From contig NZ_CP010836.1 of the NCBI RefSeq assembly GCF_000935025.1, positions 3,162,001 through 3,226,000 on the forward strand: DNA of 64,000 nt. The letters run 5' to 3'. The translations under genes were made by a program, and so were the position numbers. Under the pieces are notes generated by a model. The model was not told where the DNA came from and ran no database searches. It worked only from the letters and a program-made list of their open reading frames with translations. This stretch comes from Sphingomonas hengshuiensis (GTDB lineage Bacteria > Pseudomonadota > Alphaproteobacteria > Sphingomonadales > Sphingomonadaceae). Position 1 is the stretch's first letter, and each line of letters opens with the position of its first letter. Positions 27,189-35,592 of the stretch are shown here, piece by piece.

Positions 27189-29813
27189 ATGCGCAATTCC
27201 CTCAGCCTGGCGATCGCAATGCTCGCAAGTTCGACCGCCCTCGCGCAGACCGCGCCCCCGACCCTTCCCTTTCGCGACCCCACGCTGCCGATCGACCAGC
27301 GCGTCGACGACATCGTCGGGCGGCTGACGCAGGAGGAAAAGGCGTCGCAGCTCGTCAACCAGGCGCGGGCCGTGCCGCGCCTCGGCATCCCCGAATATAA
27401 TTGGTGGAGCGAAGCGCTCCACGGCGTCGCCAATAACGGCTTCGTCACCGTCTTCCCCGAGCCGGTCGGCCTCGCCGCGACCTTCGATCCCGATGCGATC
27501 AAGGCGATGGGCGAAGCGATCGGCACCGAGGGCCGCGTCCGCTGGAACCAGGTCGAACGATCGGGCCAGCCGCACCGGATCATGCAGGGGCTCACTTACT
27601 GGTCCCCCAATATCAACATCTTCCGCGATCCGCGCTGGGGCCGTGGCCAGGAAACCTATGGCGAGGACCCGTTCCTCACCGCAAAGCTGGGCATCGCGTT
27701 CGTGCAGGGCATGCAGGGCGACGACCCGCTGCATTACCGCGTCTCCGCCACCGCCAAACATTATGCGGTGCACAGTGGCCCCGAACCCACGCGGCACAGC
27801 GACAACATCACCGTAAGCCTCCACGACATGGAGGACACCTACCTCCCCGCCTTCCGCGCGCTGGTGGTCGAAGGCAAGGTCGAGTCGATCATGTGCGCCT
27901 ACAACTCGGTCAACGGCCAGCCCGCCTGCGCCAGCGACTTCCTGCTGACCCAGCGGCTGCGCAATGCCTGGGGGTTCAAGGGGCATGTCGTGTCGGATTG
28001 CGACTCGATCGCCGACATCCAGCGCGGCCATCACTATGTCGCGAGCTATGCCGAGGCGGCCGCGCTCTCGATGAAGCTCGGCGTCGATAATGACTGCGCC
28101 GAATATGGCCGCACCGCCGGTGCGACGTCGGACTATGATCGCTATCTGGAGGCGATGCGCAGCGGCCTGTTGCCCGAGGGCGTCGTCGACACCTCGCTCC
28201 GCCGCCTGTTCCGCGCGCGCATCCGGCTGGGGATGTTCGATCCCGCCGGCACCGGCCCCTACGCCGCCATCCCCGATTCCGCGCTCAATTCGGCGCCGCA
28301 CAAGGCATTGGCGCTCAAGCTCGCGCGCAATTCGATGGTGCTGCTCAAGAATAACGGCGTGCTGCCGGTGGCGCCGTCCAAGGTAAAGAAGATCGCCGTG
28401 GTCGGCCCGCTCGCCGATCAGGTCGACGTGCTGCTCGGCAATTATCGCGGCACCCCGCTCAAGCCGGTGACCGCGCTGGAGGGGCTGCGCGCCGAATATC
28501 CGGGGGCGGAGATCGTGTTCGAGCCCGGCACCGATTTCCTGCGCCTCGCCGAACCCGTGCCCACCAGCGCGCTGACCACCCCCGATGGCCAGCCGGGGCT
28601 GCGCGGCCAATATTGGGCGAATGCCGATTTCAGCGGCGATCCGGCGCTCACCCGCATCGATGCGCGCGTGATGTTCGATCGCAACGCCCCCGCCGCGCTG
28701 CCCGGCGTGGCGACCGTCTCGACGCGCTGGACCGGCTCGGTCGCCGCCCCGGCCGACGGCAAATACCGGATCGGGATCGAGGGCCGCAACGCCAAGCTGT
28801 GGATCGACGACAAGCTCGTCGCCGACAACACGGACCAGCAGCAGCGCGGCCCCAACCTCACCGAAATGACCTTCCGAAAAGGCGAACGCCACGCCGTGCG
28901 GATCGAACAGGCCGCCGGACGCTTCCCCCCGCGCTTCCTGTGGAACGAGATCCGCGCCGACGCGCTGGGCAAGGCGGTCTCCGCCGCGAAGGACGCCGAT
29001 CTCGTCGTCGCCGTGGTCGGCATCACCTCCGCGCTCGAAGGCGAGGAGATGACCGTCAACATCCCCGGCTTCATCGGCGGCGACCGGTCGAGCATCGATC
29101 TGCCCGCGCCCGAGGAAGACGTGCTCAAGGCCGTGAAGGCGACCGGCAAGCCGCTGGTGGTGGTGCTGCTCAACGGTTCGGCGCTGGCGGTGAACTGGGC
29201 GGCGGAGAATGCCGATGCGATCGTCGATGCCTGGTATCCGGGGCAGGAAGGCGGCACCGCGATCGCGCAGACGCTATCCGGCGCCAACAACCCCTCGGGC
29301 CGCCTGCCGGTGACCTTCTACAAGAGCGCCGACCAGCTTCCGCCCTTCCGCGAATATGGCATGGCGGGCCGCACCTATCGCTACTTCACCGGCAAGCCGC
29401 TCTACCCGTTCGGCCATGGGCTCAGCTACGCCAGGTTCGGCTATTCGCCGGTCAAGCTGACAGGGGCGACGATCGCCGCAGGGGCGACGCTGGGCGTCGA
29501 CGTAACGGTGCGCAACGAAGGCGCAGTCGCGGGCGACGAAGTGGCCCAGCTCTACCTGCACTTCCCCGACGCCCCCGCAATGCCGGTCCGCGCCCTGCGC
29601 GGCTTCCGCCGGATCACCCTCGCGCCCGGCGAAAGCAAGGCAGTCCATTTCGACCTGGACCCCCGCGACCTCTCCAGCGTGACCGCAGAGGGCAAGCGCA
29701 TCGTCGCACCGGGCAAATACACGCTAACGATCGGCGGCGGCCAACCCGACACCGGCGCCCCCGTGACCCGCGCCAGCTTCACGGTGAAGGGCAGCCAGGC
29801 GCTGCCGGAATAG
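27189..29813 (+). CDS. glycoside hydrolase family 3 beta-xylosidase/glucosidase with PA14 insert
   Basis: An exported 874-residue GH3 enzyme. The signal peptide ends at ALAQ around residue 20. The catalytic (alpha/beta)8 domain contains YNWWSEALHGVA, RDPRWGRGQETYGEDP, KHYAVHSGPE and the nucleophile Asp270 in HVVSDCDSI. A PA14-like insert (GLRGQYWANADFSG...WTGSVAAPADGKYRIGI) interrupts the second domain, and a fibronectin-III-like domain is C-terminal. The VSDCDSI form and the overall layout favour beta-xylosidase. Starts further upstream lack support. It probably cleaves oligosaccharides in the periplasm or outside. Confidence 0.9.
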   Translation: MRNSLSLAIAMLASSTALAQTAPPTLPFRDPTLPIDQRVDDIVGRLTQEEKASQLVNQARAVPRLGIPEYNWWSEALHGVANNGFVTVFPEPVGLAATFDPDAIKAMGEAIGTEGRVRWNQVERSGQPHRIMQGLTYWSPNINIFRDPRWGRGQETYGEDPFLTAKLGIAFVQGMQGDDPLHYRVSATAKHYAVHSGPEPTRHSDNITVSLHDMEDTYLPAFRALVVEGKVESIMCAYNSVNGQPACASDFLLTQRLRNAWGFKGHVVSDCDSIADIQRGHHYVASYAEAAALSMKLGVDNDCAEYGRTAGATSDYDRYLEAMRSGLLPEGVVDTSLRRLFRARIRLGMFDPAGTGPYAAIPDSALNSAPHKALALKLARNSMVLLKNNGVLPVAPSKVKKIAVVGPLADQVDVLLGNYRGTPLKPVTALEGLRAEYPGAEIVFEPGTDFLRLAEPVPTSALTTPDGQPGLRGQYWANADFSGDPALTRIDARVMFDRNAPAALPGVATVSTRWTGSVAAPADGKYRIGIEGRNAKLWIDDKLVADNTDQQQRGPNLTEMTFRKGERHAVRIEQAAGRFPPRFLWNEIRADALGKAVSAAKDADLVVAVVGITSALEGEEMTVNIPGFIGGDRSSIDLPAPEEDVLKAVKATGKPLVVVLLNGSALAVNWAAENADAIVDAWYPGQEGGTAIAQTLSGANNPSGRLPVTFYKSADQLPPFREYGMAGRTYRYFTGKPLYPFGHGLSYARFGYSPVKLTGATIAAGATLGVDVTVRNEGAVAGDEVAQLYLHFPDAPAMPVRALRGFRRITLAPGESKAVHFDLDPRDLSSVTAEGKRIVAPGKYTLTIGGGQPDTGAPVTRASFTVKGSQALPE

Positions 29814-29829
29814 GCGAAGGTCGACCCAC

Positions 29830-29889
29830 CCTCCCTCTCCCGGCGGGAGAGGGAGGGAGCGGCAAAGCCGCGGAAGGGTGAGGGTGACG
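29830..29889. repeat. intergenic palindromic repeat (CTCTCCCgGCGGGAGAG family), unit 1
   Basis: CCCTCTCCCGGCGGGAGAGG is a near-perfect hairpin followed by GGAGCGGCAAAGCCGCGGAAGGGTGAGGG. The same unit, with small changes, appears twice around 53.4-53.5 kb. It may also terminate GH3 transcription. Nothing else is seen between 29814 and 30007. Confidence 0.7.
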
Positions 29890-30007
29890 GGCTCCGGCGA
29901 GAGGCAGTCCCGATCGTTTAACACCTGCGAAAACGGGCTGTCGCGAACAACTAGAATTGGGGACGGCCCTGGCTAGCGTACGTCGTTCAGTAGAGTATGA
30001 CTGCATA

Positions 30008-30979
30008 ATGGCTGTCTTCCGGACCACACGACCCACGATAGTCGATATCCAGTCCCAGATGCCGATTAGCGAAGGCAAGTCGCGCATACCCGATGCTGGT
30101 CGCCGGCGGCACTTGAGCTGGAGTTTCGATTTCGACTCGCGCGCGCTAACTATGGGCGAGGTCGCTCTTGACGATTGGGAGCCCGAGCGCCTTGAAATGC
30201 ACCGCCTAAACCAGGCGAGTCACCGCGAAAGCATGATTCATGAGTTCGGCGAGCACTCAATCGACGCCAAAATCGAAAACTTCATCGCGATCGGTACCAA
30301 GCCATTTTCGGTCCTGTCATACCACAACGCCTTCAATCAGCAGGTACGCAGCGCATTCGTGATGGGCTACTATTACCCAGCGCTAGTAGGTGCTTGCGCG
30401 CTGGGGGAGCGAATCCTAAACCACCTTATATTAGACATGCGGGATTATTTTAAAAGCACACCCCAATATCGGCACGTGTATCGTAAAAACTCCTTCGACA
30501 ACTGGGATATGCCAATCGATGCGTTGGAGGCATGGAGCATTCTCTTGCCCGAGGCGGTCAAGGAATTTCGCGCGCTGAAAGCGCTACGTCATCGCTCCAT
30601 TCACTTCAACGTGAGCACCTACAGCACGCTCCGGGACGACGCGCTGGCGGCGATCCAGCATCTACGCACCATCATTGAGCAGCAATTCGGCAGTTTCGCC
30701 CAGCGGCCATGGTTTATTTCCGGCACGCTGGGACATTGCTTCATCCGAAAGGCGTACGAGGATCACCCCTTCGTCGCGACCTATTTCATCCCGCGCTGTC
30801 CGTTCGTCGGGCCGCTATTCGGCATGGGCCTCACGGAGGAGGGCTGGGAGTTTTACGATCAGCCAGATTACGGCGACGGCGATTGGACGGACGAGGAATT
30901 TGCGGTCGCTTACAATGAGCGCGACCAGACGAAGGTTGTAACCGAGAAACCGACCATAGAGCGCCTCAATGCAGTTTGA
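30008..30979 (+). CDS. hypothetical protein with HEPN-like motif
   Basis: A 323-residue protein not recognised as a named family. The middle part has a helix rich in small and aromatic residues (YYYPALVGACALGERILNHLI) and, ~60 residues later, ALKALRHRSIHFNVS. In this motif Arg194-x4-His199 fits the R-x4-6-H signature of HEPN nucleases. The HEPN reading is inference from this pattern. Base composition is visibly less GC-rich than its neighbours, and an IS5-family element lies 115 bases downstream, so horizontal acquisition is likely. The frame also allows a TTG start at 29957. HEPN proteins often act in toxin or defence systems, but no partner gene is evident. Confidence 0.6.
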   Translation: MAVFRTTRPTIVDIQSQMPISEGKSRIPDAGRRRHLSWSFDFDSRALTMGEVALDDWEPERLEMHRLNQASHRESMIHEFGEHSIDAKIENFIAIGTKPFSVLSYHNAFNQQVRSAFVMGYYYPALVGACALGERILNHLILDMRDYFKSTPQYRHVYRKNSFDNWDMPIDALEAWSILLPEAVKEFRALKALRHRSIHFNVSTYSTLRDDALAAIQHLRTIIEQQFGSFAQRPWFISGTLGHCFIRKAYEDHPFVATYFIPRCPFVGPLFGMGLTEEGWEFYDQPDYGDGDWTDEEFAVAYNERDQTKVVTEKPTIERLNAV

Positions 30980-31090
30980 TAAAGCCGAACCCCGAGACCT
31001 TTAGTTAGACTGAACACAATTATCACCGACCGATTAGATCGTCGGGCGGAACACGTTTGCTTCGACATGGCCAGCAACTGGACGCCGCTA

Positions 31091-32371
31091 CTCTGGGCGC
31101 CTCCATTTACCCGTTGATGCGATCGTATTGAGGATTCGAGGTGGCGCTTTGGGTAGCCCTGGGGTTTGGCGCTGGGTTTGCCGGGATTTTCAGCGGCTTC
31201 CGTAGAGCGCGGACGCAATTATCCCATGGCGGCGCGTCGCTCGTGGAAGATCAGGCGGTGGATGTTGAAGGCCAGGTTGGCGAGCGTGATCTTGGCCTTG
31301 GCCCGTTCGATGCCGATGGTGCGGATGAACAGGCCCATGACGGCCTTCTGATGCGCGAACACATGCTCGACGCGGGCCCGGATCTTCGACTTGGTGGCGT
31401 TGCCGCGGCGGACATGGGCGGGCATCGGCCTGCCCTTGGGCTTTCTGCGGTGGATGCGGCTGACGCGGCCCTGGGCCTTCAGCCAACGCTCATTGCTCTG
31501 GCTGCGATAGGCGGTATCGGCCCAGACATCCGATGCGGTGTTGTCGCTGGTCACCACGTCGCGCAGCATGCGCCCGTCGTAGCGCGCGCCATCGGTGACC
31601 TGGCCCTTACGAATGAAGCCGAAGGTCCGGCATATCGAGATGCTGCTTTTATACCCGAAGCTTGGGATTGCGATATCCGGCTGCGGCTTGCCATCGGCGG
31701 TCGGTCGCGCCTTGGCGAATTTAAGCGTCCAGCGGGCATCGACATCCTTCTGGCGCGCCCTGGCGGGTTCGTCCGGCCAGATCTCGGCAGCGCTCCGGCC
31801 CGCCTTCACCGCGGCCTTCTCGGCCTCGGTGTTGCGTTGTTTGGGCGCGGCGACCAGCGTTGCATCGACAATCTGACCCCCCATCGGCAGATAGCCCCGC
31901 GCCTTCAACTGGCGGTCGAAATCGGCAAACAGCGTATCGAGCGCGCCGACCGCAGTCAGCCGCTCGCGGAACATGCGGATCGTGTTCGCATCCGGCGTCG
32001 CTGCGCCAAGATCGAAGCCCAGGAAGCGCAGCCAGCTCAGCCGATCCCGGATCAGCCATTCCATTCGCCCGTCGGCCACGTTGTTCTGCGCCGCCAGCAC
32101 CAGCACCTTCAGCATCACCACCGGATCGTAGGGCGGACGACCACCCTTGGTACCGTCGGAATAGCCCAGTGCAGCTACCAGCGTCGGCCGAAACGCTTCA
32201 AAGTCCACGATCCGCGCCAGCACCTCCAGCGGATCGCCGTCCGCTGAAAGGCGCTTCATGTGGTCCGATAATCCGAAAAGCCCAGCCTGCCGCATCGTCC
32301 GCTCCCGCTGACCGCCGACAGTGAATCATCACTGCGCCAATTTGGCGAGAGGTAAATGGAGGTGCCCCTCT
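31091..32371 (-). mobile_element. IS5-family insertion sequence with 4-bp target duplication
   Basis: Imperfect 17-bp terminal repeats, GGGCGCCTCCATTTACC (31095-31111) and its inverse GGTAAATGGAGGTGCCC (32351-32367), match at 16 of 17 positions. They are flanked by CTCT on both sides (31091-31094 and 32368-32371), a 4-bp target-site duplication as expected for IS5. The element proper is 31095-32367 (1273 bp) with one transposase gene. It appears complete. Confidence 0.88.
31219..32295 (-). CDS. IS5-family DDE transposase
   Basis: A 358-residue transposase. The N-terminal DNA-binding region (GGRPPYDPVVMLKVLVLAAQ, RLSWLRFLGFDL, PDANTIRMFRERL) is followed by the catalytic DDE residues: Asp in GQIVDATLVAAP, Asp in DVWADTAYRS and Glu in IRARVEHVFAHQK. 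There is no frameshift, so the element may be active. ATG 32295 is the start (MRQAGLFGLSDHM). Confidence 0.92.
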   Translation of the reverse strand: MRQAGLFGLSDHMKRLSADGDPLEVLARIVDFEAFRPTLVAALGYSDGTKGGRPPYDPVVMLKVLVLAAQNNVADGRMEWLIRDRLSWLRFLGFDLGAATPDANTIRMFRERLTAVGALDTLFADFDRQLKARGYLPMGGQIVDATLVAAPKQRNTEAEKAAVKAGRSAAEIWPDEPARARQKDVDARWTLKFAKARPTADGKPQPDIAIPSFGYKSSISICRTFGFIRKGQVTDGARYDGRMLRDVVTSDNTASDVWADTAYRSQSNERWLKAQGRVSRIHRRKPKGRPMPAHVRRGNATKSKIRARVEHVFAHQKAVMGLFIRTIGIERAKAKITLANLAFNIHRLIFHERRAAMG

Positions 32372-32555
32372 GCAAGCGGCCCAATTCCGGTCGAAAAGCG
32401 AGTGCCCAACGAACGACAGCTTTCAAGAAGCCAAAATCTGCGCCGATCGACCGAGATTGCGTCGTCAGCCGACGGGCAGATTCCATATAGCTTCGCACCC
32501 GCGAAAAGGGGCGGAGACCCCACGGCCCCCGCCCCTCACCTCACTACCAGCAGCC

Positions 32556-33563
32556 TTATTGCCGCCCGCCAGACTCCACCGTGAACCCATGCAGCCCCGC
32601 CGGATAGGGATTGACCGCGACGCGCGTCCCCATCTGCCCCTCCGGCCCGCCGAAGCTCGCCCGGTGCCAGCGGCCCTGCGCGGCCATGATCACATCGCCT
32701 GCCGATGCCGTGAACACCGGCACGCCTTCGACCTGGAGCGTCACATTGCCCTCCATCACGAACCAGAACTCGTCATAGCCGACATGGAAATGGCCAAGGT
32801 TGGAGGCGGGCGGGGTCGCCACCCCGCGGCCGCGGATGTTGTTCACGAACATGTGCTGCGCCGAGATGAACGGCCCCGCGCGCGCGCCGCCCTCGACGAC
32901 GTCCTTATAGTAATCGAGATAGGGCTTGTTCATGGCATCGAACCCGCCCGGACCGCCGGTCAGCAGGCGCTGGGCATAGGCATAGCCCTGGACGGGCTTG
33001 GGCGCGGTGGGGTTCGTGGCGACCGGATAGAGCGGCATGTCGCTGGTCGCGTGGATCTCCAGATACAGCGCCGGTGCGCCGGGCAACGCCTCCAGCGTGA
33101 AGGGCACGCGGTGCGGCACGTTGATCTCAAATCCCTTGCGCGCGACGAACGGCTCCTGCCCGGCCATGCGAACCCGCACTTCGCCTTCCCAGACGATGAT
33201 CCCGGTGCGGTTGTCCGAATAGGCAAGCTCCTGCGTCGTCCGGCCGGGCGCGAGTTGGTGCCAGTCGGCGATGATGTCGGCGCCACGGATGACCGGCTGG
33301 GTCCAGTTCGCCTGCCCCTTGTGGAGCGCACGGACGTCGGCGAGCTTCCACCAGGGCCGGTTCGGCGCGCGATAGGGCGTGAGCGGCGTCTTCTTGGGTG
33401 CCCACATCAGCGCCGGCGGCGGCGGCGCGAAGCGGCGCGGGCCCTCGGGCGGGCCGCCCGGCGGAGGTCCCGGCGGCGCCGTCTGCGCGCTTGCCGACAG
33501 CGCCATCCCCATCCCCGCCAGCGTCGCGGCGCACGCAAGGACGCCCCATTTTGCTTTGCCCAT
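32556..33563 (-). CDS. exported bicupin protein 1
   Basis: A 335-residue protein with a signal peptide (LACAATLAGMGMALSASAQ) and two cupin barrels. In the second, LGHFHVGYDEFWFVMEGNVTLQVEG supplies His/His/Glu-type metal ligands; the first (WHQLAPGRTTQELAY...WEGEVRVRMAG) is degenerate. ATG 33563 is preferred because AGGAGAGGG precedes it. Cupins cover dioxygenases, isomerases and storage proteins, so the reaction is not known. An operator of the island palindrome lies upstream (33606-33617). It belongs to the catabolic island by position and shared site. Confidence 0.72.
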   Translation of the reverse strand: MGKAKWGVLACAATLAGMGMALSASAQTAPPGPPPGGPPEGPRRFAPPPPALMWAPKKTPLTPYRAPNRPWWKLADVRALHKGQANWTQPVIRGADIIADWHQLAPGRTTQELAYSDNRTGIIVWEGEVRVRMAGQEPFVARKGFEINVPHRVPFTLEALPGAPALYLEIHATSDMPLYPVATNPTAPKPVQGYAYAQRLLTGGPGGFDAMNKPYLDYYKDVVEGGARAGPFISAQHMFVNNIRGRGVATPPASNLGHFHVGYDEFWFVMEGNVTLQVEGVPVFTASAGDVIMAAQGRWHRASFGGPEGQMGTRVAVNPYPAGLHGFTVESGGRQ

Positions 33564-33605
33564 AATCCCTCTCCTAGACACGGTGTAGATCCCGTTCGAT
33601 TTCAG

Positions 33606-33617
33606 ATATGATATGAT
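33606..33617 (-). promoter_or_regulatory. candidate GntR operator at the bicupin 1 promoter
   Basis: On the minus strand the site reads CAGATCATATCATATCTG, a short palindrome sharing CAGATCATAT with sites at 23.9 and 56.3 kb. A TTGACG box lies 15 bases before TATCAT, so the site overlaps the likely -10 region. Confidence 0.45.
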
Positions 33618-33697
33618 CTGTGCTTGCTCGTCAAACCGTTATGCAACATGAATGTGGGCAACGATCGCCACGTTCGGAATAATCGTGAGGAGTTGGA

Positions 33698-34177
33698 ATG
33701 CTTGACCTGATCGCTCTGGCGGCTGCCGCCAGCATCGCTGCGCCACAGGGGCAGGATTGCCGCGCGATTGCTGACGCGACGCTGCGGCTGGCCTGCTACG
33801 ACGCGCGCGACCGCGCTGCCGCCACCCCCGCCGCCCCCGCTCGCGCCGCCGCGCCTGCGCCCGTCGCGCCAACGGCGCCCCGCCCGCGCGCGGTGGTCGA
33901 GGCGCCAGCCCCAGCCGCCCCGGCACGCGCACTGTCCAGTGCGGAAATCGTGCGCGCCGATCGCACCGGCAAGCTCGTGGCGGTGACAAGGATGCGCCAC
34001 GGGCTTCACCGGCTGACGCTCGACGATGGCCGCGCCTTCACCACCACCAGCGACACTGCAGCGCCGCCCCCGGTGGGCGCGTCCGTGCGGCTGCGACGGA
34101 CGGCGCTGGGGACGACGTTCCTCGATGTCGAGGGTCGCGGCCCGCTCACAGTGCGACTGGTACGGGTTCGGAACTGA
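33698..34177 (+). CDS. Ala/Pro-rich exported hypothetical protein
   Basis: A 159-residue protein with a short signal-like N-terminus (LDLIALAAAASIAAPQ), then DCRAIADATLRLACYDARD. The two cysteines and the LACYD motif occur at the start of many small exported proteobacterial proteins of unknown function. A long Ala/Pro linker leads to a C-terminal beta-rich domain (LHRLTLDDGRAFTTTSD...). GAGGAG precedes the ATG. It is convergent with the MFS gene and overlaps its 3' end by 32 bases. Confidence 0.6.
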   Translation: MLDLIALAAAASIAAPQGQDCRAIADATLRLACYDARDRAAATPAAPARAAAPAPVAPTAPRPRAVVEAPAPAAPARALSSAEIVRADRTGKLVAVTRMRHGLHRLTLDDGRAFTTTSDTAAPPPVGASVRLRRTALGTTFLDVEGRGPLTVRLVRVRN

Positions 34178-35471
34178 TCCCCGGCGCCGGGGTGTCCACC
34201 GGCTCGATCAACTTCGTCGGATCGACCAGCGCCCATGCGATCGTCGCGATGATGACCAGCGCCGCCCCGGTCCCGAACGCCGCCGCCCAGCCATAGTTGG
34301 CGGCGATCCACGGCGTCAGCGACGCAGTGAGCGCGCCCCCGATCTGGCACCCCACATTCATCAGCCCCGATACTACTCCGGTGTGCCGCCCCGAAATATC
34401 GGCGGTGACTGACCAGAACGAGCTTTGCGAGAGGTACATCGCGCCCCCGCCCAGCGCGAGCGTCAGCACTGCCAGCGGCGCGTTGGAGACCTGCGACCCG
34501 ATCAGCAGGAAGATGCCGGTGAGCACGAACGACACCATCGCCAGCCCCGACCGCCCCCAATACAGCCCGAGGCGGCGCGAGATCGCATCGTTGAGCACCC
34601 CGCCCGAAAGGCACCCGATCGTCATCGCCAGGAACGGCGCCATCCCGAACAACGCGCTCGATTTAAGGTCGAGCCCGCGCGCCTCCGCCAGGTAGATGAA
34701 GAACCAGCTGAAAAAGATCCAGATCACATAGCCGAACGCGAAATAGCTGAGGAACAGCCCCCAGACATTGCGGCTGGACAGGATCGCGCCCCAGGGCACC
34801 GCGACCTTCTCGTGCGAAGGCTCGGGCGGCAGCCCCGCTTCGATATGCGCCAGCTCGGCGGCGTTGACCCGCGAATGCTCCTGCGGCCGATCGCGCGCGA
34901 TCGCATACCACACCACCGCCGCAACGATCCCGATCGCGGCACAGGCATAGAATGCCGCATGCCACCCACCGAACACGATCACAGCCGTAATGAGCGGCGG
35001 GGTGAGCCCCGATCCGGCGCCGACGCCGGCAAAGATCAGGCCATTGGCGCGCCCCCGCTCCTGCACCGGCACCCAGCGCGACACGAACTGGTTGCTCGAC
35101 GGATACACCGCCGCCTCGCCGATGCCGAGCGCGAAGCGGACGATGACCAGCATCAGCACCGCATGCTGCGCCTGGGGCGGCACCAGCGCCGTGGCGATGC
35201 TGAAGATGCCCCACCAGACCAGCGCCGCGGTCAACAGCTTGCGCGGCCCGATCCGCGCCGCGAGCCATCCGGCGGGCACCTGGAACGCGGCATAGCCGAG
35301 CAGGAACGCGCTGAAGACCCAGCCCAGCGTAATCTGGTCGATGCCATAGTCCTGGCGCATCTGGACGCCCGCGACCGAAATGTTGGTGCGATCCAGAAAC
35401 GCGATCGCGCTGATCACGAACAGCATGAAAACCAGCTGCACGCGCACCCGTGAGCGTCCGATAGCGGCCAT
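34146..35471 (-). CDS. MFS transporter (anion:cation symporter type), island copy 1
   Basis: A 441-residue MFS permease with twelve predicted membrane segments. It has the family signatures FLDRTNISVAG in helix 1, GWLAARIGPRKLL in loop 2-3 and GIGEAAVYPSSNQFVSRW in helix 4, as in transporters of hexuronates, galactonate and aromatic acids (ACS group). It is divergent from the second bicupin operon across an operator at 35511. It probably imports the inducing organic acid; the substrate is unknown. Confidence 0.83.
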   Translation of the reverse strand: MAAIGRSRVRVQLVFMLFVISAIAFLDRTNISVAGVQMRQDYGIDQITLGWVFSAFLLGYAAFQVPAGWLAARIGPRKLLTAALVWWGIFSIATALVPPQAQHAVLMLVIVRFALGIGEAAVYPSSNQFVSRWVPVQERGRANGLIFAGVGAGSGLTPPLITAVIVFGGWHAAFYACAAIGIVAAVVWYAIARDRPQEHSRVNAAELAHIEAGLPPEPSHEKVAVPWGAILSSRNVWGLFLSYFAFGYVIWIFFSWFFIYLAEARGLDLKSSALFGMAPFLAMTIGCLSGGVLNDAISRRLGLYWGRSGLAMVSFVLTGIFLLIGSQVSNAPLAVLTLALGGGAMYLSQSSFWSVTADISGRHTGVVSGLMNVGCQIGGALTASLTPWIAANYGWAAAFGTGAALVIIATIAWALVDPTKLIEPVDTPAPGISSEPVPVAL

Positions 35472-35510
35472 AGCGCCCTCCCCTAAATCTATTTGCGGTT
35501 GGTCCGCAGA

Positions 35511-35522
35511 ATCATATAGGAT
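35511..35522. promoter_or_regulatory. candidate GntR operator between MFS 1 and bicupin 2
   Basis: ATCATATAGGAT matches the island palindrome ATCnTATAnGAT completely at its fixed positions. It lies 40 bases before the MFS start and 71 bases before the bicupin start, so it can control both directions. Confidence 0.6.
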
Positions 35523-35556
35523 TTGATCCTAGTCGCGTTATAACGCTGCGTAAAGA

Positions 35557-35576
35557 CCGGCACGAGCCGGCTTTTT
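35557..35576 (+). terminator. hairpin with T-run in the bicupin 2 leader, possible attenuator
   Basis: CCGGC-ACGA-GCCGG is followed by CTTTTT, and the T-run abuts the Shine-Dalgarno GAGGAGGGG. As an intrinsic terminator it sits in the untranslated leader, after the operator and before the coding region. Confidence 0.45.
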
Positions 35577-35592
35577 GAGGAGGGGAAAGGCC

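Noticed and set aside
25527..28892. Very long minus-strand open frame (over 1100 codons) across TonB receptor 1 and GH3
   Set aside because: It is an antisense shadow of two clearly conserved plus-strand genes, low-complexity in charge and without any recognisable domain; high GC produces such frames.
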